A stretch of 64,000 nucleotides of DNA from Eutreptiella sp. 'Long Island Sound 2002' (GCA_964036045.1 OZ038388.1:9566733-9630732); one strand, 5' to 3'; shown: positions 21,846 to 34,734, counted from the stretch's first letter. Program-made: numbers and translations. The notes: generated from the letters alone by a model not told the origin.

Positions 21846-22971
21846 GGTCACCGTGGAAGGAGAGACCTACGACTGTGTCATCCTGGCGGTGGATAGGCAC
21901 AGCGGATATATCTTGGCGGTCCCTGGCAAGAAGTCCAAGAAGAAGGACAAGAAGGACAAGCATGGAGTGGGTCTGCAGGCCAAGACCGTCGCTAATGCCA
22001 TGATCTGGCATTGGCTGACAATTTTTGATGTCCCAGCTGTCATCTGCAGCGATCGGGGCAGTCAATCTGTGGGGACGTGGTTCAAGACAATGTGCAAGCA
22101 CATGGGGATTTGGCACGCCAAGACCGTGGCGTACCACAGCCGGTCGAATGGCCGGGCTGAGGTGGCCGGGCAGCAGATGTTCGAAAAGTTCTGCCAGCTG
22201 CACATTTACGAACCTGGCCGGAATCGGTATCATTCGCTGTGGAGAGTACTCCAGGCGTACCACGACCTACCGGGGCCCACTGGACTGTCGCCCCATCGTA
22301 TCCTGTTCCTACGGGATCGAGTGTCACGCACTCTCCGATGGTTGAACGATGGCAAGGTAGCCCGGGATGCGAGTGCTGTGATGACTGAGGCGGACGACAC
22401 AGCGGCCAAGGTGTGCAAAGCACTTCAGGACGAGCATGAGAAGAGGGCCAAGTATTTCAAGCAGGGAAAATTCCAGAAGTACGCCCTCAGAGATACCGTA
22501 TGGGTGGAGCGGCACCAAAAGGATGTCCTGTCCAGGCATCGGCAGGCGTCTCGGTATGTGCAAGGGGTAATCGTGCGGAAGGTCGGGCAGGATGTGTATG
22601 CAGTTCGTGTGGGGGATAACAAGATCCTTGACCGCGACCATACCCAGCTCCGTCCCCGAGCACCAGACCCCAGCGGACGTGCCGTCACCTTCGAGTTCAC
22701 AGCCGGAGATCTGGACTCGGATGACGAGGGTGAGGACGATGACTTCACCGCTGAGGGGATCCTGACGGACAAGCCAGACCCAGGGACGCCTGGGGGGAGG
22801 TTAGATAAGGTCCGTTGGAGGAGATTTGCCGCATCCATAGATGCGTGGGAACCTCCGAGCAGTTTCGTGCCGAGGTATACCACGGTCTGGATGGAGTATC
22901 TAAGGAAAAAGAATATTTCCTTGGATGTCAAGGACGTGTTCGTCCATTCGGTGGCTGCAGCAGCACTGTGA
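21800..22971 (+). pseudogene. pol: Element A pol, integrase core and chromodomain
   Basis: Frame opening before 21800 and ending at 22971. Catalytic core: MDVFAMPE, CSDRGSQS, RSNGRAEVAG (DD35E). Between the first and second Asp there is a Lys-rich insertion, KKSKKKDKKDKHG (21928-21966), absent from B, C and D. The C-terminal domain (YALRDTVWVERH, VYAVRVGDN) is followed by an acidic linker and a chromodomain (FTAEGILTDKP, DKVRWRRF, DAWEP). WRGY has become WRRF, so ligand binding may be altered. This part is intact in one frame. Confidence 0.85.
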
Positions 22972-23364
22972 TGGATCCACCTTGGCATTCTTGTTTGTTT
23001 CTGTGCTTCAGAGACGGCTGAGGGCGTTCATCCGGGGATTTTTGGGCCTTGATTGGCCATATACCCCCTTCACTCGGTCTCCACATATATATTTCATTGT
23101 GGTATACGAATTTAGGTCGACCGATGACGTTTCTCTATCTTTGATCCCCTTGGTCCATGTTGTAGATCAAGGGGAGACCGTATATGGCGGAGGGCACCAT
23201 TTATGAGTGTCCTCACCCCTCCCGTGGGGCATGGGGGGCGCCTACGCCGTATGTGGGGCCTCCACGTGTCCTTGGGACATGGGGGGGGGGGTTGGCGCCC
23301 ATCGGGGTCCTCCCGTCCTCTCTTCAATGACTTTCGAGCGGATACAACGCTCTGAGAAGGGGAG
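22972..23364 (+). other. Element A 3' untranslated region and polypurine tract
   Basis: About 390 bases with no preserved ORF. GGCCATATACCCCC (23054 onward) resembles the start of the B 3' untranslated region. It ends with the purine run GAGAAGGGGAG at 23354-23364, immediately before TGAAGCC, mirroring the polypurine tract and LTR start of B, C and D. Confidence 0.65.
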
Positions 23365-25790
23365 TGAAGCCGGTTCGAACCCCCGTGGCGATCTCTGGGT
23401 CACTTGGGGTGTGTATCTTTGTGCAGGCAAGCGGCACTTGGCTGATATCATACTCTCCCATCCTAACCTGATGTAGTAGTGTGATAGGCCTGGCCATTTC
23501 AGCTATGAGCGGCCATATTCAATACCGAGGCGCCGCCGGCTGAGATTTATATATCAAAATATCAGAAATCAACAGGGTTTTTTATCATAATGTTTCCGTA
23601 ATTTTTCGGCTATCCGTTTTGATTGTCAATGTATCGGCGGCTGTCAGTTGGCTCGCGATTTTGCGGTAACCGATTGGTTAACTGTTATTTCGAGATATTT
23701 TAGCGGAAACCCCGATGAAGGGTCAACTTTCATCAGAAAAGGGTTCGTTGCTTCCGTAATTTCCATGTTATACACTCACAAAGTTAATCTGATTTTTTCA
23801 GACATTCAGAATCGGATTTTGGATTTCAAGGTCGCCGCACTTGATATGATGAATTTCGAGTGGTCCTACTTTTTTCCTGATCACGAATCAACCTTTATTT
23901 TGTTGTCTCCTTCATTTTTCTTGGAGATATAGGCGAAACAAAATTGATTTGTGAGGCCACTTTGAAAGGTCATATCTCCAGCTCACTGCGAGGAGTCACA
24001 ATTTTGAGATTCGGGCTAGAATCGCCTTGGTCTCAACTTAATTTGATGAGCGTCAAACGCCTTTGATGTGTACACATGCTTGGTGTAGCAAGGGATAATG
24101 GTCAAGAGGGTGGAAAATGATTTATAACTCTTGGACCATGCAACTGAATATTTTAATGCGACTTTCGAGTGTACCGCATGAGTGTTGGTGTTGCATATAA
24201 ATTTTCTTTGGGATCCTACATATTTTTAACGTGAAGTTATGTCCATGGAGGGGCATGGCATACCATGGTGGGAGCCACTTTTGAAGGGTATGTGTTGTAT
24301 GGATGGTATGTGCTTCGCTATGCGCACGCCCATGTTATATATCTCCGTTTGTAGGAAGATATGTGGAGTCATACGTGGCAAGGGCTTTGCCCATGGCCCA
24401 ATGATGAGCTCCATAGCGCTAGACTAAGTCTACCGCACATATAGTGCATGTGGGAAGGCTTACAGAGCGACCCACAAGCGCCACTAGCAATTTTTCCATT
24501 TTCATGGTACGTATCGTGAGGAGGTTGGAAAGTGTTCTATGCGTCCATGTGGGGATCCAAGTGGGGGGTTTGTTCACAAATGGTCCCAAGCAATTGTGTA
24601 TTGAACCATATGGTGATACCACGGGTGAGCGAAGTTATATACTATTGTGATTACTTTGAATTTGGCAACATTTGCATGTTTTTGACCTCATTTTATGCTC
24701 AATTTTGTATTTTATGTGCTCAACTGGTCGGCTAACAGTAAAGTGCCTAGAGATCTGTGAACTATGGTATGTTGCTTATATGTTGGCATATGGTTCGGTG
24801 TTGCACCTCACCATATGCCGGATCAGGTGGTCACTTTGGCGTGGCACACAAGGCCTCACAAAATTAGGTCTCAAATTCGTGAGTTGACTTGTGAAGCATG
24901 GCATGTATGTATCCGGAGGGGTTTGGGAGCCAATGTTGGGATTTTCCTGGGCATGAACCTTTGGTCTAGATCACCCTTGTATATTACTTTCGGGTTTGAC
25001 ACATGCATGGAGCATTTGAACATTTGCCGTATGCGTTTTTGAGTATATAATTGAATTTTGGGCATTATGGTGTGACTTGCCTAATTTTGCTATGTTGTGA
25101 GGTCATTTTCATGGGGCAATTCTCCAAGCCCAATCGACTCCAAGTCCAGCCAAAGTTATGTCAGGGTAGGGCATGGTCCTGAGTGCCACTCTAGGCCATG
25201 ACACGCCACCACCCCCATTGGACTAGGATTTAGAGGCTTGGGATGGAACAATTTTTTGGGGTTTGTGTAGTGACTTTTGACACATGGCATTTAGCCATCT
25301 TATTTGACTTGGTTCAGGGCATCATGTTGGCGAGTCAAGGGAAGGTCCTGAGTCCAGGGATTGAGGGGTTTATGGCTGTGATTGTGTATGTTTCCATCTT
25401 TCCCCAATTCTGCTTGATTTGTGCTCATATGCCAATTTCAGGGCTTCCTTTTCCATTATTCCATTGGTGCAATTCTATGTACATGCCCAACGCCCGTGTC
25501 TCCGTGTGCACCGTGAGACGACCGCCGTGTTGAACGGAGTTGTTGGATGTCAACGCGGGACCTCAAACATCCTTGAAACCCCTCAGTGTGGATTATTTGG
25601 ATTGGAGCTATTGTACCTGGGAGTTGGTTATTGGAAGGGAACAGAGTTTGTGTGAAGGAGCCATATTTTACTTTTTTTTGTTGGAAACTGTGCAGGATAG
25701 GGCAAGATCATGCAGAACCTGGTGAGAAGCAAGACCATAAGAGTGACAAAAAATGGTGGAAGGAATACAGCAGGGGCCGGTCCTGGTAGG
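23365..25790 (+). repeat. Element A 3' LTR (diverged)
   Basis: Starts TGAAGCCGGTTCGAACCCCC after a polypurine tract. Collinear similarity to the D LTR is clear around 23540-23790 (ATATCAGAAATCAACAGGG; GTTTCCGTAATTTTT) and around 24090-24200 (GGTCAAGAGGGT; AGTGTTGGTGTTGCATA). Farther on it is too diverged to align by eye. Coding sequence was not found in 23000-25800. The right end is approximate. Confidence 0.65.
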
Positions 25791-25829
25791 GACTTTCTGT
25801 AGAACACAGCGGCGAGACATGCACTGAAA

Positions 25830-27392
25830 CCCGTTCACCATTCGGGAACTCGATGCAGTGCTGTACAAACTACAACCGGGAAAATCCCCGGGGTGGACGG
25901 ACTCCCGGCGGAACTCTACCGCAGGCTCACACTAAACGTAAAGAGACACTTGGCCGCGCGCTGGTGGGATATCGCCATCGGAAAAACGGACGCCACCAGA
26001 CTGGGCGAGCCTGGTACACCCGCTGTATAAGAAAGGCAACTGGGCGAACTTAGACAGCTGGAGACCCATTGTATGCGCCACCACGGAAGCCAAACTCATA
26101 TGGATGCTCATCCTCAAACGAGTGGCCCCGGCAGCGTACCGCGCCAGACCGCCCACAAGGTGGGGAGCCATACCGGGTAGGTCGCCGTTACAGGACATAT
26201 TTGTGCAAGACGCCGTGGTGGACATGGACCCAATCAGCCTCATCATCACGTCCCTGGATGTCAAGGGGGCCTTCCCCAACACCCCGCACCGCCTCCTGCG
26301 AGCAGTCTCGGAACACATGGGACTCCCCTTCCAGGGTTTCCTAAAAGCGTACCTTGCCACCCTTATGTATGCAGTGAAGACCGCCGTGGGCACCAGCCCA
26401 TGGGTCCACCCCGCCAGTGGAGTCTCGCAAGGGGGTGCGGAAGGCCCATTCCTCTTCCTACTCCTCACCCACCTGCTGGCATTTTACATCCGGCGCACGT
26501 ACCTGGACGTGGCACCGTACCCCCTACGGACCACGCTCCTAGCATTTGCGGACGACATGGCGGTGGTGACCGCCACCGCCCGTCAACCCCTGACAACTAC
26601 TCCGGACACCACAAGGGCCACCAAAGTCCTCCACGCTGTCACCACCCATCTGGAGGGCAACCAGCTACTGGTGCACAACGTCAAATCTGCCACCATGGTA
26701 CACAACGCGCCACCGCCACCCCTCCGCCCCGGGGACCCGCCCATGAACCCAGTAAGCACGGCCACCCACCTGGGGGTCCAACAAGCGGCCACCGCCAGCT
26801 GGGTCACCGGACCACGAAATCTGGTACCACAGCTAACGCGAACACTAGTCATAGCGCGCATCGTGGCACTCTCTACACAGGCCCTGGCGCACTTCCTACA
26901 ACCCGTGCTCAACGCAGCTCTAGGGTTCCAGGCCTTGCACCTAACGCACCCCCAACAAATGCTACAGGCAGCCACTACTGGGCTGCGACGGGCGTGGACC
27001 ATGCACGGCCACCGACCCACGTCACTACCCGCGGCGGTACGCGCGGCGTCGCCACCATACTACGGGGATAACACCAATCACCTCGTCAACAACGCGTACA
27101 CAGCCAAGAACGCGACCAACCTGCACCGTCTCATGCACAATCATGAGCCAGAGGTGAAGGACGTCGTCACGCTGACACTAGGAGAGGCCCAATACCATCG
27201 CAACACCTGCCCCCAGTACATACTTCACCAGCAAGGCCTCCCCACCAAGGTAGAGACCCGCATATGGAACCACCTGCAACTCCTGCTACCCCACCACCAA
27301 CATGTCATCCAAACGAACCATCCGTGCGGGGAGGCCGGCCCTATAGTGGTCCTACACACCGACGTGGGTGGAGGACCAATAGGGAGCACCAC
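25830..27392 (+). pseudogene. LINE-type reverse transcriptase, left part (split by element C)
   Basis: Non-LTR retrotransposon ORF2 fragment. PFTIRELDAVLYKLQPGKSPG at 25830-25890 is the classic entry motif of LINE RTs; one missing G then shifts the frame. In the frame from about 26010: YKKGNWANLDSWRPI, motif A LDVKGAFPN, motif B SGVSQGGAEGPF, motif C AFADDM, then the thumb. After a long Thr/His-rich stretch, VLHTDVGGGPIGS at 27350-27385 resembles the start of an RNase H fold. The 5' end (endonuclease, ORF1) is absent. The predicted protein running on to 27627 is an artefact of reading into C's LTR. Confidence 0.85.
27389..27392 (+). repeat. Target site duplication CCAC, left copy
   Basis: Four bases adjoining the 3' LTR of C. 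The same bases follow the other end at 60138-60141. Four to five base duplications are normal for Ty3/gypsy integrases. Confidence 0.75.
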
Positions 27393-30300
27393 TGACGCGT
27401 TCCCGTGGGGGGCCTGGCCACGGGTTGCTGCGGTGACACACACAAGCAAGCAGGCAGGCAAAGCACTGCGCTCACAGGGGCATCAATTACGCTCGTGTCA
27501 TGTGACAAAGCATTTCAGGATCCTTGCCACTCTGGAACAAGGGAACAAAAGTATGTACAGCAACACATCAGGATATGTACACATGGGGTTAAGACCGGAC
27601 TGGGGTAAGGGCATCACAGGACAATAGACACTCAGTCCCAACTCATATCCCAATCCCAGGTCGGACCCTCCCAGTGGCTGGTGGGGGCGGGGGCTCAAAC
27701 ACAACCCATGCCCTGCTCAGTCCGGACCCTGAAACCCTGCCAATAGGGGAGGATGTCCTGCCCAGCCACAGGCGAGTTCCTTGGAACCAAGTGGCCCCTA
27801 GGCAAACTGACAATGGCTCCCCATGCTCCTCTAACGGCGGGTCCCAATTCTTTTCTGAGCGAGAGATATGGCCCCGCCATCATCCCTCAGGAGTTGGTAG
27901 TTGGAAATGGGCTGTTTCAGCCCAAACTGATATTAGCTCAAAAATCTCCAAAATTGACCCCTCGTTTGGACCCGCCAGACGTAGGGACGAGGCAGCTGAC
28001 CCTATGCCCTCTGAGTACAAACTCTCTGGAGCCCTCACCCAACCTGGTTCCCTCTGAGGTCCCGGCATCAGGGCACCACGGGTTCGTCAAGTGGGGTCAT
28101 GATGCCAAAATCACCAAATTTGGCGTCATTCCCACGGGTGGCTTCCCCGGCCAGGGCAAGGCCAATGGCTCACAGGATAGGAGGCAGGACCTAGGGCTTG
28201 TATCTGAGTGTACAACTTGAAAATTAGGTCCGGGCTCGCTGTGGGCAAAGAGATATGGGGCCGCCAATTGACCACACGGGGGGTGAAATTGGGGTCCCAA
28301 AAGGGGGTCATTTTGGCTGCTCGAAATGAGCCAAAACTCGGGGGTGCTCCCAATAGTATATCTTCACGCCGGCTTGGAGATCAGATCTGCCATTCCATAG
28401 GTAATCCACCGGGAGTCCAACCGGGACTCTCATGCACTTGGCTACCAAATATCTCAATGCCACTTGGCGTGGTGACAATCCCCAATGGGTCCACAAATGC
28501 CAAAAAGGCAAAATTGTCCACACTCACTTTGGGCTAGCACCTTGACGAAGGTTGTTCCGCTTCGCCCACGTGGTGTGTGAACCATGGGGACCAATATACA
28601 TAGCACCCATGTCATATATGGTCCATTGGTCCATGCATCCGGCGTGCACGGGTGGGCTGAACATAGTGCAGGGCGGGCAGAAAAACTGGAAAATTGCTCA
28701 AAATGGCCAAAAATGCGCACACTCATGGTTGGGGCAAATGAGGCACATGCCCGACTTGGACCGGAGTGTGCCATAGGATTGGTATCAAGTCATATGTGTC
28801 CAACATATCATTTGGGCGTCGCCCAACTCCTCCGGTTTTGGGAATGGCAGGGTCGCCAAGTGAGCCCATGATTTGGGATCGTCCCAAATCGCCAACGTGG
28901 CGGCCAGGATGTGCCAAGCCCAAGAGGAGTTATTCGCTGGGTTCAAGATATGTTGGGCACTGAAGTATGTACCCTCATAACATACTTGAGTCATGATGTC
29001 AATTGAGCGCAACGTTGAGATACACGGTCGCCACTTGACATCATGACGGGCAAAGAACAGCAATATTGGCGAAAAAACACCCAAAAGTGCCTTGAAAGGT
29101 GCACAAATATATTATAATATCTTCGGCTTGGATTGAGTAATCGACCAATCCTTCTAAACACAATGACTTGACACCAATGACCTTCCATTCCACATATGTG
29201 CTCCACTTAGGACGCTTTGAAAGGTCACGAGCGCTACTTCCCAAATGGACACATGAAAATATGGAAAATTGCAAAATACACACCTTGCTCCCAACGCATC
29301 GCTTTGGGATCGCAACACAAGCTTCCCTCCACGGAGGTTAGGCTTGCAATTGATCGTGGTGAGTATAAGGAAGGGCCTCGTGCAATATGAGGTCCATTGG
29401 TGGGTGTATCGCTCTTAGCCAAACCCGCCAAATGGGCACGCAATACAACACATGGCACATACCACATATTGCCCAAAAAGGTAGCTCCCCCCACGATATG
29501 TCATGCCCCTCCAAGGACATAACTTTGTGTCAATTGTTCATAGGAACTCAAGGAAAGTTCCTATGCAACACCAACACTCGCGCGCTACACTCGAATGTTA
29601 TCTTAACGCACGCAATATCATGGCCAAAGAGTTATAACCCAAACTCTACCCTCTTGACCATGATCCATTACGCTAGCGCGCACGTGTGGAGACGCAAGGC
29701 GTATACAGCTTCCTAAATTACGTCAGGAGTATTGTGAATACATCCCACGTTTCCTTATTGTCATTCCTCGCAAGCGGCACGAGATATGACCCTCACAAGT
29801 GGCCTCACGAATCAACTTTGTTTTGCCCATATCTCTAAGACAAATGGAGGGCAAGACAAAAGGAAAGTTGATTCGTGCATAGGGAAGCACGTAGGTCCAC
29901 TCGAAAGAGGTTAGATCAAGTGCGGGGATGTCGAAGTCGAAAACTCGATTTCGACATCCTGAAAAATTCGGATTAAGGTTGCGAGTGTAAGATGGGAAAA
30001 TTGCGGATGCATCAATGCAATTCCTGAAGACTTTAGAGTCCTCGTCACGATTTGCGCTAAAATATCTGTATATAACAGTTAAACTGGCGGTTACGCTAAA
30101 GTCGCGAGCCAACCGCCAGCAGTCAAAACATTGATTGTCAGAACGGAAGCGTGAAAATTTACGGAAACAATATGAAAATAAAGGCCTGTTGATTCCTGAT
30201 ATTCTGATGTGTAAATCTCAGCGGGCGACGCATCGGTTGCCGATGCTGCCGCTAATAGCTGAAATGCCCAGGTCTCTCACACAAACACGTCTTACCTACA

Positions 30301-30548
30301 TCTGTTGTTAGGGTTAGGTTGCCGAATCGACGGCCGAAGGCGGTGCGGGGCAGATTGGCGTGAAATAGTAAGATACCGGCAAATGGCAGTTTGCCGGTAC
30401 ATGGTAACATGCCCCAAGTGGCCGGAATGCCGTCACGGGGGCTTTACGGCAAGGGACACGCTCCTGCCGGGCTCTCACCGGGCTTCACCGGGCGTCTTCC
30501 CCTCCGTACATGCCCCACCATGGTCATGGGGTTCTGGGTACCGCTTCA
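27393..30548 (-). repeat. Element C 3' LTR
   Basis: 3156 bp, from TGAAGCGGTACCC (30548 downward) to the CA whose complement starts at 27393. The partner is 41653-43192 plus 58554-60137 (3124 bp). It contains the TATA-like box at 29108-29116, the 13-bp hairpin at 28990-29047 and a second hairpin at 29539-29565. Its first 300 bases (30250-30548) are unlike those of B and D. Confidence 0.92.
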
Positions 30549-30559
30549 CCCCCCTCCTT
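30549..30559 (-). promoter_or_regulatory. Polypurine tract, element C
   Basis: CCCCCCTCCTT on the plus strand, AAGGAGGGGGG in element sense, directly before the 3' LTR. Confidence 0.85.
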
Positions 30560-32008
30560 AGAGCAAACCCTGGGGGGGGCTCGATAACACCCAAGCATGG
30601 CAGCGGGTACCCAGGACCATCCCCTGAGGGGGGGGGGTGTCACATCCTCACTTCGGGCTGATTCGCTGGTTAGGCTGCCCAAATCCCACAGTAAGACAGG
30701 TACGGTGCTGTAGCTGTTAGTAACTGCAAGTATAGTATCAAGTATCAAGTCCCGGGTCCTGGCGGTGATTGTTCGGCATCCAAAGGACCCGTTAACCCAT
30801 ACCAGGCGCACCGGGTGCCGGCTGCGACGGTCACTACCACAGTGGCAGTGGCATACACGGCCAACATAGGAGTCACGCGACGACCGAGGTGGTCCCACAG
30901 GTCGAAAGCGACCACAATAATCCATCAGGCTACCCCAAGCTTCCCAAGGCCCGCAGGCTGGGGGAGAGTCCCCACGGGTCCTTCCTCGGGCGCACCATGT
31001 CCATATCCAGACGCGGGTCCAGAGTGGTACAGCCGAACGAGCTCCTCCTTAAGGGATCAGGCATCAAGGCTGTCTTTTCCCTCGTCCTATTACCACGAAG
31101 GCCATACATGAGGGAGTCCTCATGCAGTGTGGGCGGAGGCGTCGACTCCTCAAATCACCAGTTTCCCAGGCAAACCTTCCCCCTCCGACTGCAAGTGCGT
31201 CTGCGAGTCGGCAGGCTCACACCCGGACTGACAGTGGCGGACCGCTGGGAGTGTAGTCAGGCAACTGGGCTTCCCGCCTGGCGCGATCAGGATCTCCACA
31301 TCACAGCCACTAGGGCACACGGTATCACGGGCACTCAAACAGAAGAATCTGTACCTAAGTACTGGTCCAAGCTGGACCCTATGTAAGAACATGTAAACAG
31401 CGACTCAGGGCGCCTTCGTAGTCCGTTTCGCATCCCCTGGGAGGGAAAAACAGTCCACATCTCAGTGATGGGCCGATAACACTTAACATACAGACGCACA
31501 TATCCTGGGGAACAGAAAAACAAGCAATAAGCGGGGTAAGCAGGCGTGTAAACACACTCTGGATAGAGCGCCAAACAACGCCCCGGTTAGGATAAGGCAT
31601 ATGCAGGAGGGTGGGCAAGAAAACGCCTGAGTTCAGGCCATATATAGTCGCGACACACGTAGACTGGTCTGGATCCCGCAAGTGCCATGGGACCAGACCA
31701 CACACCGAAAATCGCAATGCCGATGACAGCGGCATCCGTTGCGCAACGACGTATGGGCTTCAAGGCCCGAAAAGCTCAAAAGGTGTGAAGGTCAGTCGCC
31801 CTACCTGGTTTCCCAAGGATTCAGCAGGGGGGGAAGTGACGAATAGAAGTTGAAGAGAGGGGCCATCCTCCTCTATATTCAGCAGGGGGGGGTATATGGC
31901 CACTCTGATGGCAGGTCACCGGAAGATGGAAGAGAGCAAGCAAGTCAGGGACGATCCGTCGACCAAACAAGCGCTCAAAACGCATCAGGGGAGAGCTCAG
32001 GGCGCTGA
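30560..32008 (-). other. Element C 3' untranslated region
   Basis: Collinear with 16828-18320 of B. It carries the small hydrophobic ORF at 30745-30867, a short repeat of CTTGATACT in element sense near 30740, and the CCCCCCTGCTGAAT pair near 31820-31890. No other preserved ORF was seen. Confidence 0.6.
30745..30867 (-). CDS. Conserved 40-residue hydrophobic ORF, element C
   Basis: Begins MLAVYATATVVVTVAAGTR and ends at a TGA shared with D. Residues 1-17 form one likely membrane segment; the tail is Gly/Pro-rich. Compared with the D copy I see three base differences (GTA/GTG, GTC/GTA, TCA/TCG), all synonymous in this frame but mostly amino-acid-changing in the overlapping frame. No family is recognised. 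Expression would need a spliced or internal transcript. Confidence 0.35.
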   Translation of the reverse strand: MLAVYATATVVVTVAAGTRCAWYGLTGPLDAEQSPPGPGT

Positions 32009-34186
32009 TCAGGCACCCCTGGCTGCAATCGCCCGGGTGAGTGCTGCCAAGTCCGAGACGTCGATCTTGGTCTTGTGCTTGCGGATGTACTCCATGAAGG
32101 GAGTATTAACCCGCGGCACGAGCGAGGAGACGGGTTCCCAGGTGTCGTGGGACGGCCCATAGCCTCGCCAACGAACCTTGAACTCCAGACCTCCGGGTGC
32201 TGAGGTGTTCGGACGCTGGGCCAGGATCTTCTCGACTGTATAGCCGTCCTGCTCAGCGTAGTCGTCGTCCGAATCAGCCTCATGTGCAGCATAGCTCAGG
32301 GACACATGTTGGCCACGGAGGTCGGGTTCCCGCACACGGAGTTGACTCTCGTGGCGCTCCCGGAACTGTCCGTGACCCACCTTGATGCGGTAGGTGTCCT
32401 CACCAATCCTGCGGACCACCTCTCCGGGTGTGAACCAGGGTTTGGTGCGGTGGGTGCCCATAGGGCGGGGTCTGATCACCTCCACCGGGTCTCCCACCCT
32501 GAACTTCTGCGCTGTCGAGCTCGGGGCGGACTTCTGACGCTCAGCATGCTCCTTCTCGAGCTGCTGGCGGATGTCACGCGCCGTTGCCTCTTTCTGCGCG
32601 AAGAATTCCTTGGTGTCCATAGCCATGCCATCACCAGACAAGGGAAGTCCCCGACCCAGAAGGTCCCTGCCGAACAGAATCTGGTGAAGGGACAAACCTC
32701 CCGGGGTGGGGGTGTCATGATCGGCCTTTAGAGCGGGCCACATCTCCTCAAACCAGTTCCGACGTGGATTGGTGATGTGAATCTTGCGAGGCTTCTCAAA
32801 CAGCTGCTGTCCAGCCACTTCAGCTCGGCCGTTAGACCGGCTGAGATAGGCGACGCTCTTGGCGTGACGTATTCCCATTAGAGAACACATGGCCTTGAAC
32901 CAGCCACCAGTAAACTGGGGCCCTCGGTCACTGCAAATGGTACGGGGGATGTCGAAGACGGTCAGCCAATGACGAATCATCATGACTGCCACTTCCTTGG
33001 CAAGCAACCCCTTTTTGCGTGCCGGAACGGCTACTACGTAGCCACTGTGGCGATCCACACAAAGAACCACACAGTCAAAGGTCTCCTTGCCAAAATGCAC
33101 TTCGGGCATGGAGAAGACGTCCATGGCCACACTCTCCACGGGCTGGGCAGGAACCGGGGTCCATTGGGCTTCCCCCTTGACGTTCCGGTTGTCGGGATTG
33201 CAGGCCTGACAGACCAAGCAACCCTTCCTGACCTTCTTGATGCCGGTGTAGAGACCGATATGGTCGATCCCGAACCGGCGCTGCATGTCAAGGGCTTGCT
33301 TCTTGCCCCCTGGGTGCAGCATGTGGTGGTGCCAAGCCTCGCACAGCTCGAGCACCCGGGACTCCGGTACTAGCAGCTTACCATTCCGGTAGAGCTTGCC
33401 ATCTTCCTCAGTCAGCCCCTTTGGCCACTTCTGCCCGTCATCAGGGTCGGTCACAGCCCTATATTCGGCCTGAAAGGCCTCAGACTTGGCGTAGTCGTCG
33501 GTCCAGTCGTCCTGGAGGCAAGATTCAGGGAAGAGGGGCTTGTCGGACTCAGCTCCATCAGGGGCGAGTACTCTGACCGCTCTGCCCGTCCTCGTTCCGA
33601 GGGGGGCATCCGCAGCCATGACGACGAAGCATTTAACACCCTCCTCCTCCATCAGGCGCTCCATTTCAATGATCTTCTTGGCTTCAGCGGTCTCAGCCTC
33701 ATCGCCATGGGGCGAGATATCTGTCATGCCCTTGCTGGCGGGATAGGCCCACCTGCTGAGACAGTCCGCCACGGTGTTATCCTTTCCAGGAATATACACA
33801 ACTGTGAGATCGAACTTGGCCAAGGTCTCATGCCATCTTGCCCGTCGGGAGGCGGGACCAGAGGGTGTGTCCACGTGCTCCTTGTGCCACGACTGCAGAC
33901 TCTGATGGTCGGTGCAGGCGGTGACGGGATGGAGGGCTGTGTACCCAGCCCATTTCCTGAGAGCCATGACGATGGCATACGCCTCCTTTTCTCGGGGCGT
34001 CCACGTCCGTCTCTGGCCTTCCGCCAGGACTCGGCTCCAGAAGGCCACGGGCACGTGCCTCCCATCGTCAAGCACTTGCTCCAACACAGCGCCAACAGCG
34101 TAGTCGGAAGCGTCGGTGCGCAGGACGAACCCTCGGTCAGGATCCACGAGGTGCAGACCCACTGCGGATAGCAGCGCCTGCTTCAT
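32009..34186 (-). pseudogene. pol: Element C pol, end of RT, RNase H, integrase and chromodomain
   Basis: 725 codons, uninterrupted, the best preserved copy of this region. RNase H: TDASDYAVGAVLEQ, REKEAYAIV, CTDHQSLQSWHK, DNTVADCLSRW. Integrase: HHHMLHPG...CLVCQAC, MDVFSMPE, CSDRGPQF, RSNGRAEVAG (DD35E). Then GDPVEVIRP, an acidic SDDDYAEQD and the chromodomain YTVEKILAQRP, FKVRWRGYGPSHDTWEP. The first codon after 34186 is out of frame with the RT upstream because of a one-base loss (CCGTCC for CCGTGCC). Confidence 0.9.
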
Positions 34187-34734
34187 CCCCTCAAAGGACG
34201 GTCGGACTCAGCAGTCCAGACCAGAGCCTTCTTGGACCCCTCCTTGGTCTCCTCTCGGTTGCCCTTGAGCATGGTCGTCACGGGGGCTGCATACTCGGCA
34301 TACATCTTGATATACCCCGAGTAGTAGTTGCAGAACCCCAGATACGCCCGTAGCTCAGAGACCGTTTTGGGCTTTTCCCCGTGCTCGATCGCAGCCACCT
34401 TGCCAGGTATGGGCTCCCGCTGCCCGTTCCCGACTACGTGGCTAGCGAAGACCACCTCGCCCACCGCAATGGTGGCCTTGTCACTGCTGCCCGTCAGTTT
34501 GTGCCGAACCAGAAGGTCGAGCACTCGAGTGACGTCTCTTTCATGTGCCTCCAGGAGCTCCTCGTAGCTCATACTGGGGTCCCCGGACGCGATGATCACG
34601 TCGTCCACGAAGGGGTCCGCACAGTCACGCACTGGCTCAAGCAGGTTCTCCAGCATCCGCTGAAAAGCCGCATTGCCGTTGGTAACGCCCATGGGCATCA
34701 CCTTCCACTGGAGAGGTCCAAGTGGGGTGCTCAT
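34183..34734 (-). pseudogene. pol: Element C pol, RT palm core and thumb
   Basis: Starts MSTPLGPLQWKVMPMGVTNGNAAFQ, then the core FVDDVIIASGD, thumb, and GFCNYYSGYIKMYAEY. It is separated from the upstream RT by a one-base loss (GAGTCCGTG for GAGTCCCGTG), so the apparent ATG start is only an internal Met. It ends by the second one-base loss near 34200. Confidence 0.88.

Larger units (their letters stand above)
21219..25790 (+). mobile_element. Element A, right part (integrase, chromodomain, 3' LTR)
   Basis: Resumes with the codon after GKD of 5036 and ends with an LTR beginning at 23365. The LTR is homologous to the B/C/D LTR but strongly diverged. The right limit is approximate, because the LTR end could not be matched base by base; it lies between about 25720 and 25830, where LINE coding sequence starts. 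Confidence 0.75.

Noticed and set aside
23365-23385. tRNA B-box-like GGTTCGAACC near 23374
   Set aside because: It is the start of element A's 3' LTR, preceded by a polypurine tract. There is no A-box at proper spacing and no acceptor stem.
26104-27627. 507-residue ORF as a complete protein
   Set aside because: Residues after about 27392 read into the LTR of element C. The true LINE continuation is at 60142.
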